19,923 nucleotides of DNA from an uncultured Selenomonas sp. (GTDB lineage Bacteria; Bacillota; Negativicutes; Selenomonadales; Selenomonadaceae), in assembly GCA_937981305.1 (NCBI GenBank), contig CALJPB010000299.1, positions 1 through 19,923 on the forward strand. The letters run 5' to 3'. Every line of letters begins with the position of its first letter. Position 1 is the stretch's first letter. Shown piece after piece: positions 7,694 to 13,057 of the stretch. The position numbers and the translations under genes are program-made. The notes under the pieces are model-generated. The model saw only the letters and a program-made list of their open reading frames with translations, had not been told where the DNA came from and searched no databases.

Positions 7694-9166
7694 TCACATT
7701 GCATTTTGCGTTTTATGCAAACTGCAAGCATGTTCTTTTGGTGCGGCGATTGCCTCGCGTAGTTTGTTACTTTCCCTATATTGCTCCGCATCTGGAATTT
7801 TTACGAACTCAACCGTGCCATCAAAATTTTCTTTTACAACACGTTCAATTTCATCGAGTGATACATGAAAGAACTCTCTGCGCGTATTTATCATATTCAG
7901 TTTTTTGTCTTCAAAGGCATGATGAAGCGCTGTTTCAAGTTTTGGTGCATCGTCACTGAAAATCATCGCATGAATATCAAAGTTGAATGGAACGGAAGCG
8001 TCCCCTAACTCATCAACACGCTCAGTTGGGTCAAGACGGCGTGTCATACCAATCTTATAGATGTCAGAACCAAAAGAACCTATGTTAGAGATAACATAAA
8101 CATACCCTGCACGTTGGTTTGCTTCACGATAGTCAATGTCTGACAGGTTTTTATCAATCTCTGTCATCCGGCTCTCTATTTCTGCAATCTTTTTATTCAG
8201 CTCTTCGCGTTCAGCATCGTTGTCGGTAGTGGCTAACTGATTTTGTGCTGCTTCCAGTGCGTTCTCATAGTGATTTTTTTCTTTTTCAATCTTTTTTCGA
8301 GCCTCTTCAATCTCTTTTTGCAGTTTTGCTTCCTCGCGCTCTTGTGCGCGAATTTCTTTCTGTCTCTCTTTTTCTTCCTGTTTTTTCTGTTGATATTCAA
8401 AAGCAAGATGAAGTTCTTGTATCTTTAAGTCGTAGTACTCATCGTAGATCGCTACACCTACCGTCTTTCCCAGTCTTGATATAGCGGTTCGTGCGCTCTC
8501 AATTCTCTTTTTATAAGAATCAAAGTTGTTATATTTTACATTCTTCGTGAGATGTTCACACTCACCGTTAAAAGCCCTGAGCAATAGTTTTTTTATGTCG
8601 GATACCATTTTTCGACCTTTTGCAACACTGCCGTCGACCGTCCAATTCGTATACTCTGAGGCTGCCAAATTCGATTTTATCAAGAACTTCTGTTTCTCAC
8701 GTATTTGATCGAGTGCCCGTTTGTATTCGTCAGAGTTCGCAAATTCATATTGAGGCTTATATAGAGCGAACTCCTGCAAAAGAATTTCCTCGTCAAGCTC
8801 TATGAGGGATTCTTTCTTTTCTCTCAATTCCTGGTCAAGCGCGGCTATTTCCTCTTGTATTTTAGAAAGAGTTCCTTGCGCTTTTTCGTTAGCTTTTGTG
8901 ATGATGTCCTGAACAACTGCATCTTTCTCTGAGATAGTTTGATCTAGGGCTTGAATTTTATTTTGATGGGCGATAAGCTCATTAGACATTTTGTCTTTTA
9001 TGAACAGGGTGGTTTTGTCAACTAAATTGGAGAAGTGCTTTGATTTGAGAAGGATGAGCGGAATCACGAGCAATGATGCAAACGGAATCCATGAGCACAG
9101 AACAATCACAATGCAGATGAGGAATGTTTTAGTATACCAGGGTTCTTTTACCGTCAATTCTTCCAT
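7694..9166 (-). CDS. Membrane-anchored DUF4041 / GIY-YIG (T5orf172) nuclease, SNIPE-like
   Basis: The 490-residue protein has, in order, an N-terminal membrane hairpin or long helix (about 14-40), a coiled coil (50-125), a DUF4041-type region (about 125-255, with KPQYEFANSDEYK), a strongly charged coiled coil (255-345) and a T5orf172 GIY-YIG-type nuclease domain (353-447). The nuclease domain shows GYVYVIS (354-360), YKIGMTRR (370-377), DPTERVDEL and REFFHV (430-435, Glu431 the likely metal ligand). This domain order matches the anti-phage membrane nuclease SNIPE, reported to cut phage DNA as it is injected. The activity of this copy is inferred. The frame opens at a TTG (9184), but GGGAG at 9175-9179 points to the ATG at 9166. 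It follows the ImmA-like gene by 23 bases, so both are likely co-transcribed. Confidence 0.85.
   Translation of the reverse strand: MEELTVKEPWYTKTFLICIVIVLCSWIPFASLLVIPLILLKSKHFSNLVDKTTLFIKDKMSNELIAHQNKIQALDQTISEKDAVVQDIITKANEKAQGTLSKIQEEIAALDQELREKKESLIELDEEILLQEFALYKPQYEFANSDEYKRALDQIREKQKFLIKSNLAASEYTNWTVDGSVAKGRKMVSDIKKLLLRAFNGECEHLTKNVKYNNFDSYKKRIESARTAISRLGKTVGVAIYDEYYDLKIQELHLAFEYQQKKQEEKERQKEIRAQEREEAKLQKEIEEARKKIEKEKNHYENALEAAQNQLATTDNDAEREELNKKIAEIESRMTEIDKNLSDIDYREANQRAGYVYVISNIGSFGSDIYKIGMTRRLDPTERVDELGDASVPFNFDIHAMIFSDDAPKLETALHHAFEDKKLNMINTRREFFHVSLDEIERVVKENFDGTVEFVKIPDAEQYRESNKLREAIAAPKEHACSLHKTQNAM
7703..7726. repeat. Copy 2 of a 24-base direct repeat
   Basis: This copy forms the last codons of the DUF4041 nuclease gene (Ser-Leu-His-Lys-Thr-Gln-Asn) and matches 7101-7124 at 22 of 24 positions. 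The two copies bracket the small membrane protein gene. Confidence 0.7.
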
Positions 9167-9189
9167 GATGAATACTCCCTTCAAGATCC

Positions 9190-9630
9190 TTACTCTATCT
9201 GTGTATCAATAAATCGTCCCAAGAACATATGCACCTCGTGAGGGTCAGGTTGGCGTTGATTGATAATGTGCGTCACCTCGTCACTGTCAATGTCAGTGGA
9301 ATAGGCAAGCAAATGCGCGGCGTATTCGTTCGCCTCGGCTTCCAGATGGCTGCGAACGTAATAGGTGCGGTCGGGGTGGAGATAGTACCCGTATCCTGCG
9401 TGCAGTCGTGCGTGTCCGAGTTCGTGGCAGACCGTCACCTTTTGCCCTGCATAGCAGAGGTCTTCATTCAGAACGATGTATTTGCGTCGAAGGACATTGA
9501 CAAGAAAGCCCCGTATGTCATCGGGAAGGGGAAGGCGTACAATCGTTATGCCGAGGTCGCCCGCGAGCTGAAACGGGTCGCCTGTGCGGTATTTGTTGAC
9601 AAGATTCTTGACGCGGAGCGGAATGTTCAT
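9190..9630 (-). CDS. ImmA/IrrE-family metalloprotease-like protein
   Basis: Proteins of this family cleave phage or mobile-element repressors, as ImmA does for ICEBs1 ImmR, and so trigger induction. The 146-residue protein has the zinc motif HELGH (69-73) and a likely third ligand in the downstream helix EAEANEYAAHLL (97-108, Glu99 or Glu102). The frame is open to 9669, but GAGGTG next to the ATG at 9630 supports the shorter start. The CI-like repressor further upstream is its natural partner, although the toxin-like gene and a terminator-like hairpin lie between them, which is unusual. It seems to have its own promoter (9757-9785) and to lead the operon containing the DUF4041 nuclease. Confidence 0.88.
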   Translation of the reverse strand: MNIPLRVKNLVNKYRTGDPFQLAGDLGITIVRLPLPDDIRGFLVNVLRRKYIVLNEDLCYAGQKVTVCHELGHARLHAGYGYYLHPDRTYYVRSHLEAEANEYAAHLLAYSTDIDSDEVTHIINQRQPDPHEVHMFLGRFIDTQIE

Positions 9631-9666
9631 CGGCTTCACCTCTTTTGCGGTGGTGATTATAGATAA

Positions 9667-9700
9667 CAAAAAGACCTCTGCCGAAGCAGAAGCCTTTTTG
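9667..9700 (-). terminator. Hairpin terminator or attenuator before the ImmA-like gene
   Basis: The arms 9667-9681 and 9686-9700 pair around the tetraloop CGAA, with two mismatches in the stem and a run of five Ts after it on the minus strand. It could end the repressor-toxin transcript. It also lies downstream of the promoter at 9757-9785, in the leader of the ImmA-like gene, so it may act as an attenuator. Confidence 0.65.
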
Positions 9701-9715
9701 TGTTACACCGTAACA
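9701..9715. promoter_or_regulatory. Perfect inverted repeat TGTTAC-ACC-GTAACA
   Basis: Six-base perfect arms with a three-base centre, directly beside the terminator-like hairpin and in the leader region of the ImmA-like gene. It may be an operator or an RNA hairpin. I do not recognise the binding protein. Confidence 0.5.
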
Positions 9716-9756
9716 TTTCTCGTATTATTTGGGAGTCAAGCCCAATCTGTACGCAT

Positions 9757-9785
9757 ATATTACACGTTTTAGAATGGTTTGTCAA
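9757..9785 (-). promoter_or_regulatory. sigma-70 promoter for the ImmA-like / nuclease operon
   Basis: On the minus strand TTGACA (9785-9780) is followed by 17 bases and TAATAT (9762-9757). The -35 box lies within the last codons of the PemK/MazF-like gene. Transcription would start near 9750 and run through the inverted repeat and hairpin before the ImmA-like start at 9630. Confidence 0.65.
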
Positions 9786-10566
9786 GGCGTTCTGCTTCTA
9801 TGTAATTTTGGTGAATCATTTTGCATATGTCAGACATGATGTCAGGTGGAATACAAATATCATATAGATGGTCGTTCCTCTTCGTCGGCGTAATGATTCG
9901 TTGCTTGCTGACCGTAACAATTTGATGCGTATCAACGATCGAACCCTTGTTCATCTTTTCGGCAAAAGTGATAAGAGGATCTATTCGCCGATGCAGTTTC
10001 TGTTCAAACGCTTTCAAGAACACGGGGATTTGTTTCAACTGTGTTTGTTCGTCCATAGATGAAAGTTTATGAACGCTATCAAGAATATCATGCAGCACAG
10101 GAGAGCCGAAGGATATGTCAAGCTGCTTTGCCGCTTTCAGGATAATCAGTTGTGAAATGGGGATTGGCAGTTCGTATTCCCAAGGCTTAACACCTTGCTC
10201 TATATGGCGCAGCTTTTTGGAAATCATAGGAACAATCGTTATAAGCCCGTCCTTCTTTCGATTGTCATTATCGAGGACAATACCGTAATGAGGACCGCCA
10301 AGCTCATGCCCAATGCGAAACCCGAGATTGATAAACACAATTTGTCCGCGTTGAAACCGAGGAAGATAGGAAGCGTTGAATGTTCTTTCATTTCGGATGA
10401 ACGTAAGGTATTGCTTCAACCACATAATGAATTTTACAGAGAGATCATAATTATTACGAATCATATCTTTTAGATACGCTGCGTAGTCATGAAAGACTTC
10501 GCGGCGATATCGCCTGAAATCCTCTTTATTTGATATGTCGCGTAGGTGCTTCTTGCTAAAACTCAT
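9769..10566 (-). CDS. PemK/MazF-family toxin-like protein with helical additions
   Basis: PemK/MazF toxins are endoribonucleases held inactive by an antitoxin. The 265-residue product is more than twice the usual length. Residues 1-68 are helical and charged. Residues 69-117 carry the family's first strands, RGQIVFINLG then GHELGGPHYGIVL and a VPMISKK strand. A mostly helical insertion fills about 125-208. The last strands, DTHQIVTVSKQRI (212-224), match the family's QvrtisKrRi ending. The frame extends to 10704, but GGGAGGG before the ATG at 10566 fixes the start. It follows the repressor gene by 28 bases in the same transcript. No small antitoxin is adjacent, so the repressor may fill that role, or the protein is no longer toxic. 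Confidence 0.8.
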   Translation of the reverse strand: MSFSKKHLRDISNKEDFRRYRREVFHDYAAYLKDMIRNNYDLSVKFIMWLKQYLTFIRNERTFNASYLPRFQRGQIVFINLGFRIGHELGGPHYGIVLDNDNRKKDGLITIVPMISKKLRHIEQGVKPWEYELPIPISQLIILKAAKQLDISFGSPVLHDILDSVHKLSSMDEQTQLKQIPVFLKAFEQKLHRRIDPLITFAEKMNKGSIVDTHQIVTVSKQRIITPTKRNDHLYDICIPPDIMSDICKMIHQNYIEAERLDKPF

Positions 10567-10594
10567 ACGATATTCCCTCCCTGTGTCTTGTGGG

Positions 10595-11002
10595 TCAATC
10601 CTTCTTCCGCTTATTTTGCCTTTTCGCATCCCAAAAGACGAACTCAAGAGCATTGCGCAACTTTTGTTGATCTTCTTCACTGAGGTTGTATGTATCGCCA
10701 TCAAACATGACTTCCGTCTTGTTGAGAAATCTCGCGAGATCGTTCAGGTCGCGTTTTGAGTGGTGGGAGGTGGTGTCATAATGATCTGGTGGAGTGGTTG
10801 ACTGTTCTTCATTGCGTACTAATGCAGATAAAGAAGTATCGGTTGCCTTTGCGATTAACTCCAATGTTGAAAGGCTCGGATTATACCTATCTTTTTCAAT
10901 ATCTCCGATATAGGAGCGAGATAATCTTGTTTTTTTAGCAAGTTCCATTTGTGTCAATCCGGCAGCTTTTCGTGCTTCTTTGATTTTCTCGCCAATGCTC
11001 AT
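10595..11002 (-). CDS. CI-like prophage repressor, XRE-family HTH
   Basis: The 135-residue protein has an N-terminal XRE helix-turn-helix (about 6-62, with LTQMELAKKTRLSRSYIGDIEKD). A linker rich in Thr and His follows. The C-terminal segment EVMFDGDTYNLSEEDQQKL...FWDAKRQNKRKK (about 97-134) is a tail often seen in Firmicute phage repressors. It lacks a LexA-type self-cleavage domain, so release probably depends on the ImmA-like protease. It is divergent from the Cro-like gene, and the spacer holds repeated GACGGAAAT motifs that are its likely operators. AGAGGTG precedes the ATG. The toxin-like gene lies downstream in the same transcript. Confidence 0.9.
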   Translation of the reverse strand: MSIGEKIKEARKAAGLTQMELAKKTRLSRSYIGDIEKDRYNPSLSTLELIAKATDTSLSALVRNEEQSTTPPDHYDTTSHHSKRDLNDLARFLNKTEVMFDGDTYNLSEEDQQKLRNALEFVFWDAKRQNKRKKD

Positions 11003-11041
11003 TGCTCCACCTCTTTATGTGCGGTCATTCCGTCTTTTTTC

Positions 11042-11070
11042 ATTATATAATATTTTTGACGGAAATGCTA
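11042..11070 (-). promoter_or_regulatory. Probable leftward promoter of the repressor gene
   Basis: A perfect TATAAT on the minus strand (11047-11042) lies about 40 bases before the repressor start. The -35 position (11070-11065, TAGCAT) matches poorly, so this promoter may need activation or may be weak. The operator copy at 11058-11066 falls between the two boxes. Confidence 0.5.
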
Positions 11071-11099
11071 TTGACAAAATGACGGAAATACACTAGAAT
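11071..11099 (+). promoter_or_regulatory. Rightward early promoter for the Cro-like gene
   Basis: A perfect TTGACA (11071-11076), a 17-base spacer and TAGAAT (11094-11099). The spacer contains one whole operator repeat and another lies at the expected start point, so repressor binding would block it directly. Confidence 0.82.
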
Positions 11100-11145
11100 C
11101 TATATAGACGGAAATACAAGTAAACAGAAAAAGGGGGTGATGTAC

Positions 11146-11364
11146 GTGAGACAAATCGAAACCGTTATTAAGGAGGCTAGGAAAGAATCTGGAATGACGC
11201 AGTATCAAATTGCCGATGCCGTAGGAGTTTCAAGAGCATATTATGCGGATGTTGAGCGAGGACGCTATACTCCAAGCCTTAAGTTGCTTTTGCGTCTTTC
11301 TGTACTCCTCAACATTGATCTTAATTTTTTGAAGCAAAATGACGGAAATACAAGCGCTTGTTAA
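11146..11364 (+). CDS. Cro-like XRE-family regulator
   Basis: The 72-residue protein is essentially one XRE helix-turn-helix (residues about 5-60, with MTQYQIADAVGVSRAYYADVERGRYTPS). It is divergent from the CI-like repressor, which is the standard place of a Cro-type antagonist. GTG at 11137 and ATG at 11140 are possible starts, but both fall within or too near the SD AAGGGGGTGA (11131-11140). The GTG at 11146 has proper spacing, so I chose it. The last codons contain another operator-like repeat, so its own 3' end may be a binding site. It should open the lytic transcript running rightward. Confidence 0.87.
   Translation: MRQIETVIKEARKESGMTQYQIADAVGVSRAYYADVERGRYTPSLKLLLRLSVLLNIDLNFLKQNDGNTSAC
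11341..11354 (+). promoter_or_regulatory. Extra operator-like repeat inside the end of the Cro-like gene
   Basis: GACGGAAATACAAG here is identical over 14 bases to the copy at 11107-11120 that covers the early promoter start point. It encodes part of the protein's C-terminus and lies about 235 bases downstream of the operator cluster. It may serve as a distal repressor site or a roadblock. Confidence 0.6.
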
Positions 11365-11408
11365 GTGGATAGAGAACCCGCCCTAACGAGTACCGCAAGG
11401 AGGAAGCC

Positions 11409-11432
11409 GTGAGCGGGACAGAGAGAAGGTGA
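11409..11432 (+). other. Possible seven-codon leader peptide
   Basis: A strong SD AAGGAGG (11397-11403) is followed six bases later by GTG and a seven-codon frame (M-S-G-T-E-R-R) that stops at 11430-11432, five bases before the next gene. The SD is too far from that gene to serve it directly. Short ARR-ending leaders can couple or tune translation. Function is inferred only from spacing. Confidence 0.3.
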
Positions 11433-11436
11433 GACT

Positions 11437-11589
11437 ATGGAAATCATCATCAAAGGTGAGGCGAAAGAAATCGCCGCCCTGCTGCTGGAGATAGAGGGGC
11501 GGCGAAACAAAGAAGCCGATGTCGATAAGATTGCTCAAACCCTCTCTAAGACTTTGAGCAGCACACGGTACATGAACTCTTTGTTGTAA
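11437..11589 (+). CDS. Small phage protein of unknown function (50 residues)
   Basis: The predicted product starts MEIIIKGEAKEIAALLLEIE, continues with the charged GRRNKEADVD and ends in a short hydrophobic tip. It is probably helical and soluble. GAAGGTGA at 11425-11432 serves as SD for the ATG. I recognise no domain. Its last 55 bases overlap, on the opposite strand, the end of the leftward gene 11535-11756. It is the first rightward gene after the Cro-like regulator and probably shares its transcript. Confidence 0.7.
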   Translation: MEIIIKGEAKEIAALLLEIEGRRNKEADVDKIAQTLSKTLSSTRYMNSLL

Positions 11590-11756
11590 TCCATCGTCAT
11601 CAAGGCGATGTGCGGGACAATCGTATCAATGGAAGGCGGATTTTCGCATTGATGAACGTCCTCTTTCATTTTTTCCATCAGCCGCTCAATAGATCGATCT
11701 TCAAGCATCTCTTTGTGAACGGCTTGGAAAATGGCATCCAACTTATTCTTTGTCAT
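11535..11756 (-). CDS. Small protein of unknown function, first convergent cassette
   Basis: The 73-residue product begins MTKNKLDAIFQAVHKEML and appears mostly helical and acidic, with no membrane segment. I recognise no family. A near-perfect SD AAAGGAGGTG on the minus strand (11771-11762) lies five bases before the ATG. A repeated promoter element (-10 TATACT at 11784-11779) lies just upstream, giving a leader of about 16 bases. It runs against the rightward early transcript and overlaps the end of 11437-11589. Both signals argue that it is real, even though it opposes its neighbours. Confidence 0.72.
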   Translation of the reverse strand: MTKNKLDAIFQAVHKEMLEDRSIERLMEKMKEDVHQCENPPSIDTIVPHIALMTMDYNKEFMYRVLLKVLERV

Positions 11757-11778
11757 ATTAACACCTCCTTTCCCATCC

Positions 11779-11824
11779 AGTATAGCACGGTGGAGAGGAG
11801 GGCAACAACAGAGAGAGGAGGTGA
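11779..11824. promoter_or_regulatory. Repeated promoter/RBS element, copy 1
   Basis: On the minus strand this holds TTGTTG (11808-11803), an 18-base spacer and TATACT (11784-11779), a promoter for the gene ending at 11535. On the plus strand its right end is GAGAGGAGGTGA, the SD of the small gene at 11830. It matches copy 2 (12433-12478) at 45 of 46 positions, including the promoter spacer, which is not normally conserved. Confidence 0.8.
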
Positions 11825-11829
11825 GGGGC

Positions 11830-12027
11830 TTGTATGAATATGGTTGGAAGGATTTTTTTAAGGACTGCTACGATTACTGCCGCACACATTCATTCAGGGA
11901 GATTGCTGCGGCAGTGTGGAAGAGTTGTCTTCGGCACCCTGTTGAATTTGCGACGTTGATAATATCTCTGATTTCTCTAGGTGTATCCAGTGCAGGGATT
12001 GCAATAGCGATATTATCGCCACAATGA
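11830..12027 (+). CDS. Small single-helix membrane protein
   Basis: The 65-residue product has an aromatic, charged N-terminus (YEYGWKDFFKDCYDYC) and a C-terminal membrane helix of about 25 residues (VEFATLIISLISLGVSSAGI and on), ending almost at the membrane. The start is TTG at 11830, six bases after GGAGGTGA in the repeat element. An ATG at 11834 is out of frame. Its last 134 bases overlap the opposing gene 11894-12409. A protein of this size and topology could be a phage membrane effector, holin-like or exclusion factor, but I recognise no family and name no function. Confidence 0.55.
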   Translation: MYEYGWKDFFKDCYDYCRTHSFREIAAAVWKSCLRHPVEFATLIISLISLGVSSAGIAIAILSPQ

Positions 12028-12409
12028 GTGCAAGGAGAGAGATGAATTTCCACGCCCGATCTTCCCAGAGTTTCCAACGACGCTTGTTTTCATGCAGTCG
12101 CCATTCTTCGAGGACTTTCAATCCAAGCGGCGTAATACGGAGTTTTCCCGTGTATACGGAATCGTCTGCGCCGCTCTCGTCTTGGATGTGTGCATAAATG
12201 TGTTCAATGTATGACGTGTCGGGGATTGGCAAACGATGACCGTGAAGAACTTCACGATAGTCGCTTTGGCTTAAGAAAGTTATTCGTAGTTGTGCAGCGG
12301 CTTGCTTTGGGAAAGATTCGATAAGCAAGCGTTCCTCTATCGTTGGATATTTGGAAACTTTTTCAAGGATTTCATAGTCGAAATCGGTTAATCCATTGGC
12401 AGGTATCAA
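11894..12409 (-). CDS. Membrane protein with a winged-helix-like N-terminus, unknown function
   Basis: The 171-residue product has a helical N-terminal part (residues about 5-110) with the look of a winged-helix domain: LTDFDYEILEKVSKYPTIEE, then a basic HGHRLPIPDT loop and ITPLGLKVLEEWR. A basic stretch, one membrane helix (about 122-140, FISLLALIVAIISLLQSL) and a polar Gln/Ser-rich tail follow. The start is TTG at 12409, eight bases after GGGAAG in the SD at 12425-12418. The frame extends to 12442, but that would start inside the promoter. The promoter is copy 2 of the repeated element. It is the middle leftward gene of the three convergent pairs. Confidence 0.72.
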   Translation of the reverse strand: MIPANGLTDFDYEILEKVSKYPTIEERLLIESFPKQAAAQLRITFLSQSDYREVLHGHRLPIPDTSYIEHIYAHIQDESGADDSVYTGKLRITPLGLKVLEEWRLHENKRRWKLWEDRAWKFISLLALIVAIISLLQSLHWIHLEKSEILSTSQIQQGAEDNSSTLPQQSP

Positions 12410-12432
12410 GATGGTCACTTCCCTTCGTCGTA

Positions 12433-12478
12433 AGTATAGCACGGCGGAGAGGAGGGCAACAACAGAGAGAGGAGGTGA
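12433..12478. promoter_or_regulatory. Repeated promoter/RBS element, copy 2
   Basis: On the minus strand it holds TTGTTG (12462-12457), 18 bases and TATACT (12438-12433), serving the gene that begins at 12409. The plus-strand end GAGAGGAGGTGA is the SD of the gene at 12483. It differs from copy 1 at one base. Confidence 0.8.
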
Positions 12479-12482
12479 TGAG

Positions 12483-12758
12483 ATGGAGGTCAGAATTGAA
12501 CGACTGCACGACGTTCCGCTTCAAGTGGTTCATACGGCAGATGGTGATGCGTTCTACAATCTGGCAGATATTTCGGAACGTCTGAACGTGAAGCCGGATT
12601 TGCAGAATGGGATGCAAAAAAGCCCCATGCACATATCTGGTCAGATTGTGTGGGGCTGGCGCTTGGTCGGTGGAAACTTTGTTGAATCCGTGTTCGTTGA
12701 CCAAGCCTGTGCAGAACAGTTGCTTTTCGAAGGGCTTACGACGGAACTGCAAACGTAA
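12483..12758 (+). CDS. Small phage protein of unknown function (91 residues)
   Basis: The product begins MEVRIERLHDVPLQVVHTAD, has the segment AFYNLADISERLNVKPDLQN and ends acidic. The YNLADIS...L pattern loosely recalls the first helices of phage antirepressor (Bro-N or Rha-like) proteins, but the match is weak and the protein is short. GGAGGTGA from repeat copy 2 lies five bases before the ATG, so the start is firm. Its last 23 bases overlap the end of the opposing gene 12736-12948. Confidence 0.72.
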   Translation: MEVRIERLHDVPLQVVHTADGDAFYNLADISERLNVKPDLQNGMQKSPMHISGQIVWGWRLVGGNFVESVFVDQACAEQLLFEGLTTELQT

Positions 12759-12948
12759 TGCTTCGGATCGAGTTGCAGTCTATCAGAGCTTTACGGTTGC
12801 CGTCATAAGTGATTTCGACGTGCCCCTGCGACATGAGTTCCAGTGCATTCAAGCGGTCGCCTTGTACTTGGTCATTCCAAATACGGGTGACATGACGGAA
12901 CTCATGAACGCCGTCGATTGTTTCTACTCGGATGGTTGCCACGATCAT
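12736..12948 (-). CDS. Small protein of unknown function, third convergent cassette
   Basis: The 70-residue product (start MIVATIRVETIDGVHEFRHV) looks mostly beta-stranded, with a second strand-rich part around HVEITYDGNRKALIDC. I recognise no family. AAAGGAGG (12958-12951) precedes the ATG with short spacing, and copy 3 of the repeated promoter element lies directly upstream with a perfect TATAAT. It opposes and overlaps the end of 12483-12758. Confidence 0.72.
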   Translation of the reverse strand: MIVATIRVETIDGVHEFRHVTRIWNDQVQGDRLNALELMSQGHVEITYDGNRKALIDCNSIRSITFAVPS

Positions 12949-12965
12949 CGCCTCCTTTCATCGTG

Positions 12966-12996
12966 ATTATACCACGGTGGAGAGGAGGGCAACAAC
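12966..12996 (-). promoter_or_regulatory. Repeated promoter element, copy 3
   Basis: On the minus strand it holds TTGTTG (12995-12990), 18 bases and TATAAT (12971-12966), serving the gene starting at 12948. The spacer and -35 match copies 1 and 2 closely. The SD half is absent: after CAACAAC the sequence diverges, and the next rightward gene starts 60 bases later with its own SD. Confidence 0.78.
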
Positions 12997-13057
12997 GACG
13001 GCAAACGTGTAAGAAATCCTTATAAGTCCATTGTAAGGGAAAGAGGGGAGATAGAAC

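Larger units (their letters stand above)
11027..11115. promoter_or_regulatory. Operator repeats of the lysogeny switch
   Basis: The core GACGGAAAT occurs in direct orientation at 11058-11066, 11081-11089 and 11107-11115. A slightly shorter inverted copy (ATTCCGTC) lies at 11027-11034. One copy lies in the spacer of the rightward promoter and one at its start point. Such repeats between divergent repressor and Cro genes are expected to be their binding sites. Confidence 0.8.

Noticed and set aside
9229..9666. Plus-strand frame of 145 codons
   Set aside because: It is the mirror of the ImmA-like gene, which has a clear zinc motif and SD.
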